A stretch of DNA of 8,664 nucleotides from Corynebacterium kroppenstedtii (GTDB taxonomy: Bacteria > Actinomycetota > Actinomycetes > Mycobacteriales > Mycobacteriaceae), in the NCBI RefSeq assembly GCF_003243515.1, contig NZ_QFRA01000049.1, forward strand, positions 1-8,664. The letters run 5' to 3'. This document shows, piece after piece, positions 1 through 6,052 of the stretch. A model generated the notes under the pieces. The model did not search any database. It was not told where the DNA came from and was given only the letters and a program-made list of their open reading frames with translations. The translations under genes and the position numbers were made by a program. Within the stretch, counting starts at the first letter, position 1. Each line of letters begins with the position of its first letter.

Positions 1-1275
1 CACACGACGGTGATCGGGCCGGATAATAAACCGCTTGAGATCCAAATCCGGACCCATGAAATGCACTACAACGCTGAGTTCGGCATTGCGGCGCATTGGC
101 GATACAAGGAGACCAAGGGACACAACAAAGGTTCTGCAAAAGAACTGGACCAGATGGCATGGATGCGTCAGCTTCTGGACTGGCAAAGGGAATCTGCCGA
201 CCCCAACGAATTCATGGAGAATCTGCGGTTTGATCTCTCCTCAAACCAGATTTTCGTGTTTACCCCTAAAGGGGACGCGATCACTCTGCCATCAGGGTCG
301 ACGCCTATCGACTTCGCCTACGCTGTCCACACCGAAGTTGGGCACCGGTGTATCGGCGCGAAGGTAAACGGCAAGCTTCTCGCGCTCGAGTCGGAACTCC
401 ACACCGGCGATCGTGTCGAAGTTTTCACGTCGAAAGACCCGGACGCCGGCCCATCGAAGGACTGGGAATCATTCGTCGTGTCGCCGCGTGCGAAGTCGAA
501 GATTCGTCAGTGGTTCGCGAAAGAACGTCGAGAAGTTGCTTTGGAGGCAGGCCGGGATGCCCTCGCCGCGGAAATCCAGCGGGGCGGGCTGCCCATGCAC
601 CGGCTCTTTACTCCCGAATCGATGCAAACTATTGCAGGTCAGCTGAGTTTTAACTCCGTCGACCAGCTGTACACAGCGATTGGCAATAACAACATCACGG
701 CTGGTCGCGTCGTTAACCTGCTGATGGAGCAGTTTGGGGGACAGGAGGAGGCGGAAGATGCCCTCGCCGCCCGCACTCCTTTGTCCCAGCTCAGGTCAAA
801 GAAGAATTCTCGTGCAGATTCGGCGGGTGTTCTTGTTGAGGGCGACGCCGACTACATGGCGAAGCTGGCCAAGTGCTGTACTCCCGTTCCCGGCGACGAC
901 ATTTTCGGATTCGTGACCCGAGGTGGCGGGGTGAGTGTCCACCGCACAGACTGCACTAATGCCCTGAAGCTGAAAGAAGAGCCTGAACGCCTGATTTCGG
1001 TGTCATGGGCGGCAGAGCGCAGTGGAGCTGTCTTCACGGTGACGCTGCAAATCGAAGGGCTTGACCGCCAAGGGTTGCTATCCGATGTCACCCGGGCCGT
1101 GTCAGAACAGAAAGTCGCTATCTTAGCGACAAATTCTCACACTGCTGAAGATCGCGTTGCGGTGGTCCGTTTCACGTTCGAGGTCTCTGACGTCAAACAG
1201 CTTGGCTACTTGATGACACAGCTAAGGAACATTGAAGGTGTCTTCGACGTTTTCCGGGTCACGTCGGGCGGTTAG
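1..1275 (+). CDS. rel: Bifunctional (p)ppGpp synthetase/hydrolase Rel, C-terminal part (5' end outside window)
   Basis: Rel makes and degrades the stringent-response alarmone (p)ppGpp on stalled ribosomes. The reading frame is open from base 1, so the gene starts before the window; an apparent GTG start at position 10 is internal. The first 35 or so residues are the end of the synthetase domain (EIQIRTHEMH, then FGIAAHWRYKE). A TGS domain follows at about 244-430 (IFVFTPKGD, then FAYAVHTEVGHRCIGAKVNG), then a helical region. The zinc-finger/CC domain lies at about 847-955, with the Cys-Cys pair in KLAKCCTPVPGD and a later His and Cys (VHRTDC). A C-terminal ACT domain occupies about 1036-1263. 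About 424 codons are present. Family members are usually about 750-790 residues, so the HD hydrolase and most of the synthetase lie upstream. All visible regulatory domains look intact. The gene ends 5 bp from the stop of the convergent glycosylase. Identification is firm. Confidence 0.97.
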   Translation, partial: HTTVIGPDNKPLEIQIRTHEMHYNAEFGIAAHWRYKETKGHNKGSAKELDQMAWMRQLLDWQRESADPNEFMENLRFDLSSNQIFVFTPKGDAITLPSGSTPIDFAYAVHTEVGHRCIGAKVNGKLLALESELHTGDRVEVFTSKDPDAGPSKDWESFVVSPRAKSKIRQWFAKERREVALEAGRDALAAEIQRGGLPMHRLFTPESMQTIAGQLSFNSVDQLYTAIGNNNITAGRVVNLLMEQFGGQEEAEDALAARTPLSQLRSKKNSRADSAGVLVEGDADYMAKLAKCCTPVPGDDIFGFVTRGGGVSVHRTDCTNALKLKEEPERLISVSWAAERSGAVFTVTLQIEGLDRQGLLSDVTRAVSEQKVAILATNSHTAEDRVAVVRFTFEVSDVKQLGYLMTQLRNIEGVFDVFRVTSGG

Positions 1276-1288
1276 AGGCGTCACGCCT
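1276..1288. terminator. Small GC-rich hairpin between convergent stops (possible weak terminator)
   Basis: AGGCG-TCA-CGCCT forms a 5-bp stem with a 3-nt loop exactly between the rel stop and the end of the convergent glycosylase. The loop bases are the complement of the glycosylase TGA. There is no T-run on either side, so this is not a standard intrinsic terminator. It could act as a U-less hairpin in both directions or be chance. It is the only inverted repeat I see at this junction. Confidence 0.25.
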
Positions 1289-2090
1289 GGCACATGGGGC
1301 ACCAAAAGAGGTGTCTGCCGTCGACCTTGCGCTCGACAATAGTGGTTCCGCAGACGTAGCAAGGGAGCCCGGCACGTCGGTAAACATAAACCTCGCCACC
1401 ATGAGCATCGACGCGTGGTTCGCGCCCCATGGCCTCAGGCATGTGCTCTGGCCGAACGGTGTCGATTTTCCCCACGCGGAACCCCATCGTCATCGTTTCG
1501 ACGAGATCATCCCATATCGCATGGAGGTCGTCGTCGGTAAGATCTTTACCCCGCAGCTCAGGGTTAAGTCCTAACCTGAATAGCGTTTCGGCGCGGTAAA
1601 TATTTCCGACGCCTGCGAAGATGTGCTGATCCATCAGCAAGGTACTAATCGGTTTCGACGACCGTTTGATTCGTTGAAAGCTGCGACTGGGGTCGGCATG
1701 TGGGTCGAGTGGATCAGCCCCGAGTTTCCCGATAGCGGCGTCTTTTTCTTCATCGGTGATGAGCCGGCACCATTGTGGACCGCGTAAATCTGCTGCCCGT
1801 GAGTCGGAAGCTATTCGTAAACGAACCTGACCGCGTGGCTCCGCGAGGTCAGAGATACGAAGGCTTCCAATGAGACCTAAGTGAATATAAACGATATGTG
1901 CTGCTTGGTTAGCCTCGAAGCCAATGAACAAGTGTTTTCCGTGCGCTTCGGCATGCTTGAGCACGGTGTGGTTGAGCTGATCAGCCTCTGTTGCGAATCG
2001 CCCCTGTGGCGAGCTAACAACAGTTTCCTGTCCGGCGAATTCGCGGTTCAGTGATGAAGCGAGCCGATGAATGACGTGGCCTTCGGGCAT
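1281..2090 (-). CDS. nei: Fpg/Nei-family DNA glycosylase/AP lyase (Nei1-like)
   Basis: This is a base-excision repair enzyme that removes oxidised bases (mainly pyrimidines in the Nei branch) and cuts the abasic site by beta/delta elimination. The start MPEGHVIHRL supplies the catalytic Pro2 and Glu3 after Met removal, which fixes the ATG at 2090. GKHLF carries the conserved Lys52. LLMDQHIFAGVGNIYRAE (about residues 151-168) is the helix-two-turn-helix with the DNA-contacting Asn163. The C-terminal zinc finger is Cys244-X2-Cys247...Cys264-X2-Cys267 with Arg259. At 269 residues it has the normal length. SSPQGRFA, DLRGP, VRPEHMP and YVYRRAGLPC resemble mycobacterial Nei1 (Rv2464c) more than Nei2, as judged from memory. 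A GAAAGAAG ribosome site lies about 7 nt before the ATG. The gene is divergent from the mycothiol dehydrogenase and shares its 221-bp upstream region. Family is certain; exact substrate range is inferred. Confidence 0.93.
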   Translation of the reverse strand: MPEGHVIHRLASSLNREFAGQETVVSSPQGRFATEADQLNHTVLKHAEAHGKHLFIGFEANQAAHIVYIHLGLIGSLRISDLAEPRGQVRLRIASDSRAADLRGPQWCRLITDEEKDAAIGKLGADPLDPHADPSRSFQRIKRSSKPISTLLMDQHIFAGVGNIYRAETLFRLGLNPELRGKDLTDDDLHAIWDDLVETMTMGFRVGKIDTVRPEHMPEAMGREPRVDAHGGEVYVYRRAGLPCYVCGTTIVERKVDGRHLFWCPMCQA

Positions 2091-2134
2091 TCCTTAACTT
2101 CTTTCAGAGGGGTAACTGCACACGTTGTAATTGG

Positions 2135-2146
2135 GCACTATAGTGC
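2135..2146. promoter_or_regulatory. Perfect 12-bp palindrome containing TATAGT on both strands (candidate -10/operator)
   Basis: GCACTATAGTGC is a perfect palindrome in the divergent region between the glycosylase and mycothiol dehydrogenase genes. Read on the minus strand it holds TATAGT (2142 to 2137), a good -10 hexamer. That would put the glycosylase transcript start near 2130 with a leader of about 40 nt. The same hexamer occurs on the plus strand at 2139-2144, and also as the apparent hisS -10. The symmetry could mark an operator overlapping the promoter. No clear -35 is seen. Promoter function is inferred from sequence only. Confidence 0.4.
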
Positions 2147-2251
2147 GTTATTGAAAATAATTTATATTTAGTAATGTGTATTTGCTGGTAACAGCAATCG
2201 CAGCCTCGATCGCATAAGCCCTGATCGATCTCCTTTTTCTATGACACAACG

Positions 2252-2276
2252 GAGTGTACAAGACTTCATTACACTC
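2252..2276. repeat. 7-bp inverted repeat GAGTGTA-N11-TACACTC upstream of the dehydrogenase
   Basis: Both 7-bp arms match perfectly across an 11-base spacer. The centre is about 48 bp before the dehydrogenase ATG. The arms overlap the candidate -10 TACACT, a usual place for a repressor operator; in RNA it would be a modest hairpin. No regulator gene lies within the window. Confidence 0.4.
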
Positions 2277-2294
2277 GATGACGGTCCATTAATG

Positions 2295-2302
2295 AGAAAG
2301 GG
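2295..2302 (+). promoter_or_regulatory. Ribosome binding site of the mycothiol dehydrogenase gene
   Basis: AGAAAGGG lies 9 nt before the ATG at 2312 and is the strongest Shine-Dalgarno-like sequence in the window. It supports that ATG over the in-track ATG at 2292, which has no such site. Confidence 0.65.
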
Positions 2303-2311
2303 CGATATTTA

Positions 2312-3448
2312 ATGACTGCAGCATCACAAACAGTGAAGGGCGTTATCTCCCGGGCAAAAAAGGAGCCCGTTGAGCTAACAGACATCGTTATTCCGGAACC
2401 AGGCGATAACGACGTTATTGTATCGATTAAAACCTGCGGGGTTTGCCACACGGACTTGGCGTACCGCGATGGCGGCATCAACGACGACTATCCATTTTTA
2501 CTCGGGCATGAGGCGACCGCCGTCGTCGAGCAGATTGGTTCACGAGTCACTCATGTGGCCGAGGGTGACACGGTCGTTTTGAACTGGCGTGCAGTGTGCG
2601 GAGAGTGCCGCGGGTGTATACGGGGAGAGCCGCACTTGTGCTTCAACACGTTCAATGCGTCGAAACCCATGACACTGACCGACGGAACTGAGCTGACGCC
2701 GGCACTGGGAATCGGCGCTTTTGCTGAAAAGACACTGGTCCATGAGAAGCAGTGCACGAAGGTTGATCCCGACGTTGACCCTGCCGCTGCTGGCCTGTTG
2801 GGATGCGGCGTCATGGCAGGACTCGGCGCAGCCGTTAATACGGGGCAGGTCAAGCGCGGTGAATCCGTCGCCGTGATCGGCGCTGGCGGTGTTGGCATGG
2901 CCGCCGTTGCTGGTGCAGCCTTAGCCGGGGCGACGAAGGTCATCGTTATCGACGTCTCCGATGACAAATTAGAAAAAGCCAAGGAGTTCGGCGCGACGCA
3001 CACGATCAACCCCACGTCGTTAGCGTCTGATGGCGACGATGAGGAGGCATCTCCCGAAGAGCAACCAGTTGTCAAGGCAGTCAAGGATCTCACGGATGGC
3101 TTCGGTGTCGATGTAGCCATTGACGCTGTCGGCGTTCCGCAGACCTTTACTCAGGCGTTCTACATGCGTGATCTCGCTGGCCGCGTTGTTCTCGTTGGTG
3201 TTCCAACAACGACTATGAAACTCGAGCTACCTTTCCTGGACGTCTTCTCCCACGGAGGAGTCATCAAGCCATCGTGGTACGGGGATTGCCTACCAGAACG
3301 CGATTTCCCGATGTACGTCTCTCTCTTCCAGCAAGGGAAATTCCCGTTGGATAAGTTCGTCAGCGAGCGCGTCGGCATCGATGAGGTCGAGGACGCTTTC
3401 GAGACCATGAAGAAGGGCAGTGTTTTGCGCTCTGTGGTGGTGGTTTAA
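2312..3448 (+). CDS. mscR: S-(hydroxymethyl)mycothiol dehydrogenase / S-nitrosomycothiol reductase
   Basis: This is a zinc-dependent medium-chain alcohol dehydrogenase (class III-like). In actinobacteria it oxidises the spontaneous mycothiol-formaldehyde adduct with NAD+ to S-formylmycothiol, and can reduce S-nitrosomycothiol. Catalytic zinc ligands are Cys45 (CGVCHTD), His66 (LGHEA) and Cys165 (LLGCGVMAG). The structural zinc site is Cys96, Cys99, Cys102 and Cys110. GAGGVG at 190-195 starts the Rossmann fold, and Asp214 (VIVIDVS) favours NAD+ over NADP+. At 378 residues it is slightly longer than the usual 360-370, owing to an acidic stretch at about 239-250 (DGDDEEASPEE). The class (mycothiol rather than glutathione or plain alcohol) rests on overall resemblance to Rv2259/C. 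glutamicum FadH and on the MBL gene 2 bp downstream, a pairing also seen in M. tuberculosis (Rv2259-Rv2260). The symbols adhE2 and fadH are also used. Cytoplasmic. Confidence 0.9.
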   Translation: MTAASQTVKGVISRAKKEPVELTDIVIPEPGDNDVIVSIKTCGVCHTDLAYRDGGINDDYPFLLGHEATAVVEQIGSRVTHVAEGDTVVLNWRAVCGECRGCIRGEPHLCFNTFNASKPMTLTDGTELTPALGIGAFAEKTLVHEKQCTKVDPDVDPAAAGLLGCGVMAGLGAAVNTGQVKRGESVAVIGAGGVGMAAVAGAALAGATKVIVIDVSDDKLEKAKEFGATHTINPTSLASDGDDEEASPEEQPVVKAVKDLTDGFGVDVAIDAVGVPQTFTQAFYMRDLAGRVVLVGVPTTTMKLELPFLDVFSHGGVIKPSWYGDCLPERDFPMYVSLFQQGKFPLDKFVSERVGIDEVEDAFETMKKGSVLRSVVVV

Positions 3449-3450
3449 CG

Positions 3451-4116
3451 ATGGATTCCTGGAAACTGACAACTGAAGGTCAAAGCGAATCGGGCCTGAA
3501 AATTAGCCGGGTCGTCACGCACGGTGTGTTCGCACTCGACGGTGGCGAGTGGGAAGTCGATAACAACATTTGGGTCATCGGTGACGATTCTGAATGCATC
3601 ATTATCGACGCCGCCCACACGGCCGATCCGATCGTCGACGCTGTCGCTGGTCGCACGGTGAAAGGCATCGTGTGTACGCACGCGCACAATGATCACATCA
3701 CGGTCGCTCCCGAGTTGGCAAAAAAGCTGGATACGCGGATTTTCGTCCATCCCGGTGATCAGATGTTGTGGGAACAGACCCATCCCGGAGTTGTTCACGA
3801 GGACCTCGACGATGGGCAACAATTCAGCATCGCGGACACAGCGATGTCGGTCATTAACACTCCGGGCCATTCACCGGGGTCGTGCTGCCTGTATCTTCCT
3901 GAGGCACATGTCCTTCTTTCCGGCGACACCTTATTCGCCGGTGGGCCCGGTGCGACGGGCCGATCGTTTTCATCATTCCCGACGATTATCGATTCGTTGA
4001 AGACACGTATTTTGACTCTGCCTGAGCGGACGGAAGTGTACACGGGGCACGGTGATGCCACGTCGATCGGTGAGGAAGCTCCTCATCTCGAGGAGTGGAT
4101 TGAACGAGGGTACTAG
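3451..4116 (+). CDS. MBL-fold hydrolase, probable S-formylmycothiol hydrolase
   Basis: This is a metallo-beta-lactamase-fold hydrolase of the glyoxalase II type. Metal-binding residues are visible in order: His77, His79, Asp81 and His82 (THAHNDH), His140 (TPGHSPGS), Asp159 (SGDTLF) and His200 (TGHGD). It has 221 residues and no signal peptide, so it is cytoplasmic. The ATG lies 2 bp after the dehydrogenase stop with no clear ribosome site of its own, so translational coupling is likely. Its constant pairing with the mycothiol formaldehyde dehydrogenase suggests it hydrolyses S-formylmycothiol to formate and mycothiol, in place of the alpha/beta-hydrolase FrmB/FghA used with glutathione. That substrate is an inference from context; the fold and metal site are seen directly. 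A terminator follows 12 bp downstream, closing the two-gene operon. Confidence 0.85.
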   Translation: MDSWKLTTEGQSESGLKISRVVTHGVFALDGGEWEVDNNIWVIGDDSECIIIDAAHTADPIVDAVAGRTVKGIVCTHAHNDHITVAPELAKKLDTRIFVHPGDQMLWEQTHPGVVHEDLDDGQQFSIADTAMSVINTPGHSPGSCCLYLPEAHVLLSGDTLFAGGPGATGRSFSSFPTIIDSLKTRILTLPERTEVYTGHGDATSIGEEAPHLEEWIERGY

Positions 4117-4128
4117 TGGGGGATGTGC

Positions 4129-4170
4129 TGCCGTGTGACACATTGACCGTGTGCTGTCACGCGGCATTTT
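4129..4170 (+). terminator. Intrinsic terminator of the mycothiol dehydrogenase-MBL operon
   Basis: Arms TGCCGTGTGACA (4129-4140) and TGTCACGCGGCA (4155-4166) pair over 12 bp with one wobble pair. They are separated by a 14-nt loop and followed at once by TTTT. It starts 12 bp after the MBL stop codon. Confidence 0.85.
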
Positions 4171-4200
4171 CGTATCGCAGCACTGGTTATATGAATATAT

Positions 4201-4234
4201 GAAAAATGCCGACATCGAAGGTGATGCCGGCATT
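4201..4234 (-). terminator. Intrinsic terminator of the cyclophilin gene
   Basis: Read on the minus strand, AATGCCGGCATC and GATGTCGGCATT form a 12-bp stem around a 6-nt loop, followed by a run of five T (complement of 4202-4206). The single non-Watson-Crick position is a G-U wobble in minus-strand RNA but an A-C mismatch in plus-strand RNA. This fits a terminator built for the minus strand. It lies about 32 bp beyond the cyclophilin stop. Confidence 0.85.
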
Positions 4235-4265
4235 CTGAAGCCTGATCGCGGTGGAGCTTTAAGCG

Positions 4266-5123
4266 CTAGCTCACTGCAGCACTGGTGATCTTGACTTCCT
4301 CATTGGGTGCGGTATTGCCGCTTTCATCCTGAGGCTTTGCACCCTTGTCAGCAATACCATCGATGGTTTTCAGACCGTCGTCAGAAATCGAACCGAACAC
4401 GTTGTACTTGGGGGGAAGTGGTGAGTCCTTATAAACGAGGAAGAACTGAGATCCGTTGGTGTCCTCTCCTGAGTTCGCCATCGCGAGAGTCCCGCGCTTG
4501 TAGTTAAAAGTCCCCTCCTTGTCGCTGTCGGACACAGAGTTTGAGGGGTACTCGTCCTTAAACGTGAAACCTGGGCCGCCCTTGCCCGTGCCTGAGGGGT
4601 CACCGCACTGAAGGACAAAAATGCCTTCTGTGGTGAGCCGATGGCACACTGTGTCGTCGTAGAACCCCTGTTTAGCGAGAGACTCAATCGCATTGACCGT
4701 ACAAGGGGACTTGGAACGATCCATGGTGACCGGAATATCGCCCTGGTTTGTGTGCAAAGTGACGTTCACCGTTCCCTTTGCCGGCACATTGTCACTCTGA
4801 GGAAGATCGGCCTGTTTCGAATCAGGCTGGTCCGCCTTGGTGTAGTCACAGGTGACTGAATCGCCATAGTCCGCTTTTACGGCTGGAAGATCCTTATTTT
4901 TTTGCTGCTCAGTCGTGGTCGTATCAGCGGATGCCGCTGTGTTGTCGTGGTCATCACCGCCAGACGTTGCTGCCCAATAAATCCCGCCAGCTACTGCAAC
5001 GAGAATGACGACAGTAGCGACGACGACTCCGAGGGGCCGTGCCTTCTCCACACGGTTACGCTTTTTCAGCTCTTTCTCTAGCGTTGAGAAGGCTTCCTCG
5101 CGCCTTTCTTTGTTGGTGTTCAC
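4266..5123 (-). CDS. ppiB: Membrane-anchored cyclophilin-type peptidyl-prolyl cis-trans isomerase
   Basis: This enzyme isomerises proline peptide bonds and probably helps fold exported proteins. Numbered from the GTG at 5123 there are 285 residues. A charged N-terminal segment rich in Lys, Arg and Glu (about 4-28) comes first, then one membrane helix at about 32-52 (GVVVATVVILVAVAGG). A Ser/Thr/Asp-rich linker follows, then a cyclophilin domain from about 116 to the end. Active-site features are His161-Arg162 (CHRL), Gln172 (FVLQCGD) and NGSQFF (223-228); the tryptophan of cyclosporin-sensitive cyclophilins is not conserved. Four cysteines (92, 141, 160, 173) lie outside the membrane and could form disulfides. 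Positive charges before the helix predict cytoplasm-in topology. I chose GTG 5123 because AGAAAG lies 9 nt upstream; TTG at 5129 would add two residues but leaves only 3 nt. Synteny matches Rv2582 (ppiB). Confidence 0.92.
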   Translation of the reverse strand: MNTNKERREEAFSTLEKELKKRNRVEKARPLGVVVATVVILVAVAGGIYWAATSGGDDHDNTAASADTTTTEQQKNKDLPAVKADYGDSVTCDYTKADQPDSKQADLPQSDNVPAKGTVNVTLHTNQGDIPVTMDRSKSPCTVNAIESLAKQGFYDDTVCHRLTTEGIFVLQCGDPSGTGKGGPGFTFKDEYPSNSVSDSDKEGTFNYKRGTLAMANSGEDTNGSQFFLVYKDSPLPPKYNVFGSISDDGLKTIDGIADKGAKPQDESGNTAPNEEVKITSAAVS

Positions 5124-5170
5124 AAACAATCACTTTCTATCAGTCTCGTGAATGACGGTTGGGGCTGCAG

Positions 5171-5180
5171 AACCATGGTT
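5171..5180. repeat. 10-bp palindrome AACCATGGTT, core repeated at 5247-5254
   Basis: AACCATGGTT is a perfect palindrome between the divergent cyclophilin and MBL genes. Its 8-bp core ACCATGGT recurs at 5247-5254, 75 bp away and just before the MBL start codon. Two identical symmetric sites in 128 bp could be paired operator half-sites, but short NcoI-like sites also arise by chance. Confidence 0.3.
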
Positions 5181-5203
5181 GCACGTGTTAATAATTGCAC
5201 GTG
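5179..5203. promoter_or_regulatory. Two 9-bp direct repeats TTGCACGTG spaced 16 bp (candidate operator)
   Basis: TTGCACGTG occurs at 5179-5187 and again at 5195-5203, separated by the AT-only stretch TTAATAA. Each copy contains the symmetric CACGTG. The pair lies about 56 bp upstream of the cyclophilin start and about 55 bp upstream of the MBL start, so it could serve either gene. The regulator is unknown. Confidence 0.4.
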
Positions 5204-5236
5204 ATAGGCGGCGACTAGTTTCCCGCTCCGACATCC

Positions 5237-5251
5237 TACTATGCCTACCAT
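5237..5251 (+). promoter_or_regulatory. Candidate -10 region of the glyoxalase II-like gene; very short or absent leader
   Basis: Two TANNNT hexamers precede the ATG at 5258: TACTAT (5237-5242) and TACCAT (5246-5251). The first predicts a leader of about 8 nt and the second a leaderless mRNA. No purine-rich ribosome site is present before this ATG, which fits leaderless or near-leaderless translation, common in actinobacteria. Confidence 0.4.
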
Positions 5252-5257
5252 GGTCTT

Positions 5258-5962
5258 ATGACTAACGACGTGACTATCACTATGACCACAGTCGGAGCCT
5301 TAAGCACGAATTGCTACATATGTACGCGTGGCAACGAGGCCATTGTTATTGATCCAGGACACGGAGCTCATGCACCCGTTTTATCGTATATGGACGACCA
5401 TGACCTCACCGTGGCTGGAGTGTATTTGACGCACGGGCATCTGGATCACAGCCGCGATGCGGGAATTATCGCCAACCGTTTTTCAGTTCCAGTTTGGCTC
5501 CACGAGGCCGATGTATTCATGCTCGAGGACAGTGATGGCGCCTTCCGGAACATTGATCGCATTCTTGATCATGACCACATGGAGCAGCCCGAACGTGTGG
5601 AGCATTACGGGATGGATGACTCCGTCACTGACCCGCACAGCGGCACCTATCCCGAAGTCGCTATTGGCGGGCAGACTACTCTCGAGACAGCCGTCGGCAC
5701 GCTTACAGTCGTTAGGGCACCTGGGCATTCCCCTGGATCTACCATGCTTTTCCTGGGGGAGACGTGTTTCGGAGGTGACGTTCTCTTCCGCGGTGGCATT
5801 GGCCGGACGGATTTGCCCGGCTCTAACCCGCATTCCATGAAATCGACGCTGGCCGACGTCGTTAAGAAACTTCCACAAGAGACCGTGATTCTCCCCGGGC
5901 ATGGACCAAGGACCTCTATCGAGGAGGAGCTTCAGCAGAATCCATTTCTCCGCGGCTTATAG
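5258..5962 (+). CDS. MBL-fold hydrolase, glyoxalase II-like
   Basis: This is a second metallo-beta-lactamase-fold protein of 234 residues, distinct in sequence from the one at 3451-4116. Metal ligands visible are His59, His61, Asp63 and His64 (THGHLDH), His157 (APGHSPGS), Asp174 (GGDVLF) and His215 (LPGHGP). GRTDLPGS after the Asp motif is typical of compact YcbL-type glyoxalase II-like enzymes, which lack the long C-terminal substrate domain of classical glyoxalase II. A mycothiol thioester is a plausible substrate because these bacteria lack glutathione, but this is inferred. It is cytoplasmic, with no signal peptide. The gene sits between the divergent cyclophilin gene and hisS, as Rv2581c does in M. 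tuberculosis. That conserved position suggests a housekeeping role or shared expression with hisS. The 90-bp gap to hisS contains a separate candidate hisS promoter. Confidence 0.88.
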   Translation: MTNDVTITMTTVGALSTNCYICTRGNEAIVIDPGHGAHAPVLSYMDDHDLTVAGVYLTHGHLDHSRDAGIIANRFSVPVWLHEADVFMLEDSDGAFRNIDRILDHDHMEQPERVEHYGMDDSVTDPHSGTYPEVAIGGQTTLETAVGTLTVVRAPGHSPGSTMLFLGETCFGGDVLFRGGIGRTDLPGSNPHSMKSTLADVVKKLPQETVILPGHGPRTSIEEELQQNPFLRGL

Positions 5963-6038
5963 AAATTGTCACCTCGTTGAGGGGCAGTCACAGAAAACGG
6001 GGTCGCCGTCGGTCGGCCAGCCGATTGCCCCTATTCGC

Positions 6039-6044
6039 TATAGT
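6039..6044 (+). promoter_or_regulatory. Candidate -10 box of hisS; predicted leaderless start
   Basis: TATAGT lies 8 nt before the GTG at 6053, so transcription would begin at or next to the start codon. No Shine-Dalgarno sequence is present in that gap. Both facts together suggest a leaderless hisS mRNA. No good -35 is visible; a short TCGGC-CA-GCCGA hairpin (6013-6024) lies where it would be expected. Confidence 0.55.
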
Positions 6045-6052
6045 GTGAATCC

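Larger units (their letters stand above)
2147..2311 (+). promoter_or_regulatory. Promoter/leader region of the mycothiol dehydrogenase operon
   Basis: The first part (about 2147-2182) is strongly AT-rich. TTGAAA at 2151-2156 and TAATGT at 2172-2177 are possible -35/-10 boxes, but their 15-bp spacing is short. A second possible -10, TACACT (2270-2275), sits nearer the gene. Inverted repeats follow: TTGCTG-GTAA-CAGCAA (2182-2197), TCGATC...GATCGA (about 2206-2228) and GAGTGTA-N11-TACACTC (2252-2276). No convincing gene lies here; a six-codon ATG frame at 2292 has no ribosome site. The region could carry operators for a regulator or a structured leader. Which -10 is used cannot be decided from sequence. 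Confidence 0.4.

Noticed and set aside
2292..2312. Six-codon ATG frame (MRKGDI) whose stop overlaps the mscR start (TAATG), possible leader peptide
   Set aside because: It has no ribosome site of its own, lies on the mscR Shine-Dalgarno sequence and has no regulatory-type codon run; most likely chance.
2551..3120. Minus-strand open frame of 189 codons inside mscR
   Set aside because: It is Ser/Thr/Pro/Ala-rich as expected from the antisense of a GC-biased coding frame, and the plus strand encodes an intact dehydrogenase.
5980..6032. 7-bp inverted repeat AGGGGCA...TGCCCCT enclosing a small hairpin upstream of hisS, considered as a T-box or attenuator
   Set aside because: There is no T-box consensus, no specifier loop and no T-tailed terminator, and the predicted hisS transcript starts downstream of it.
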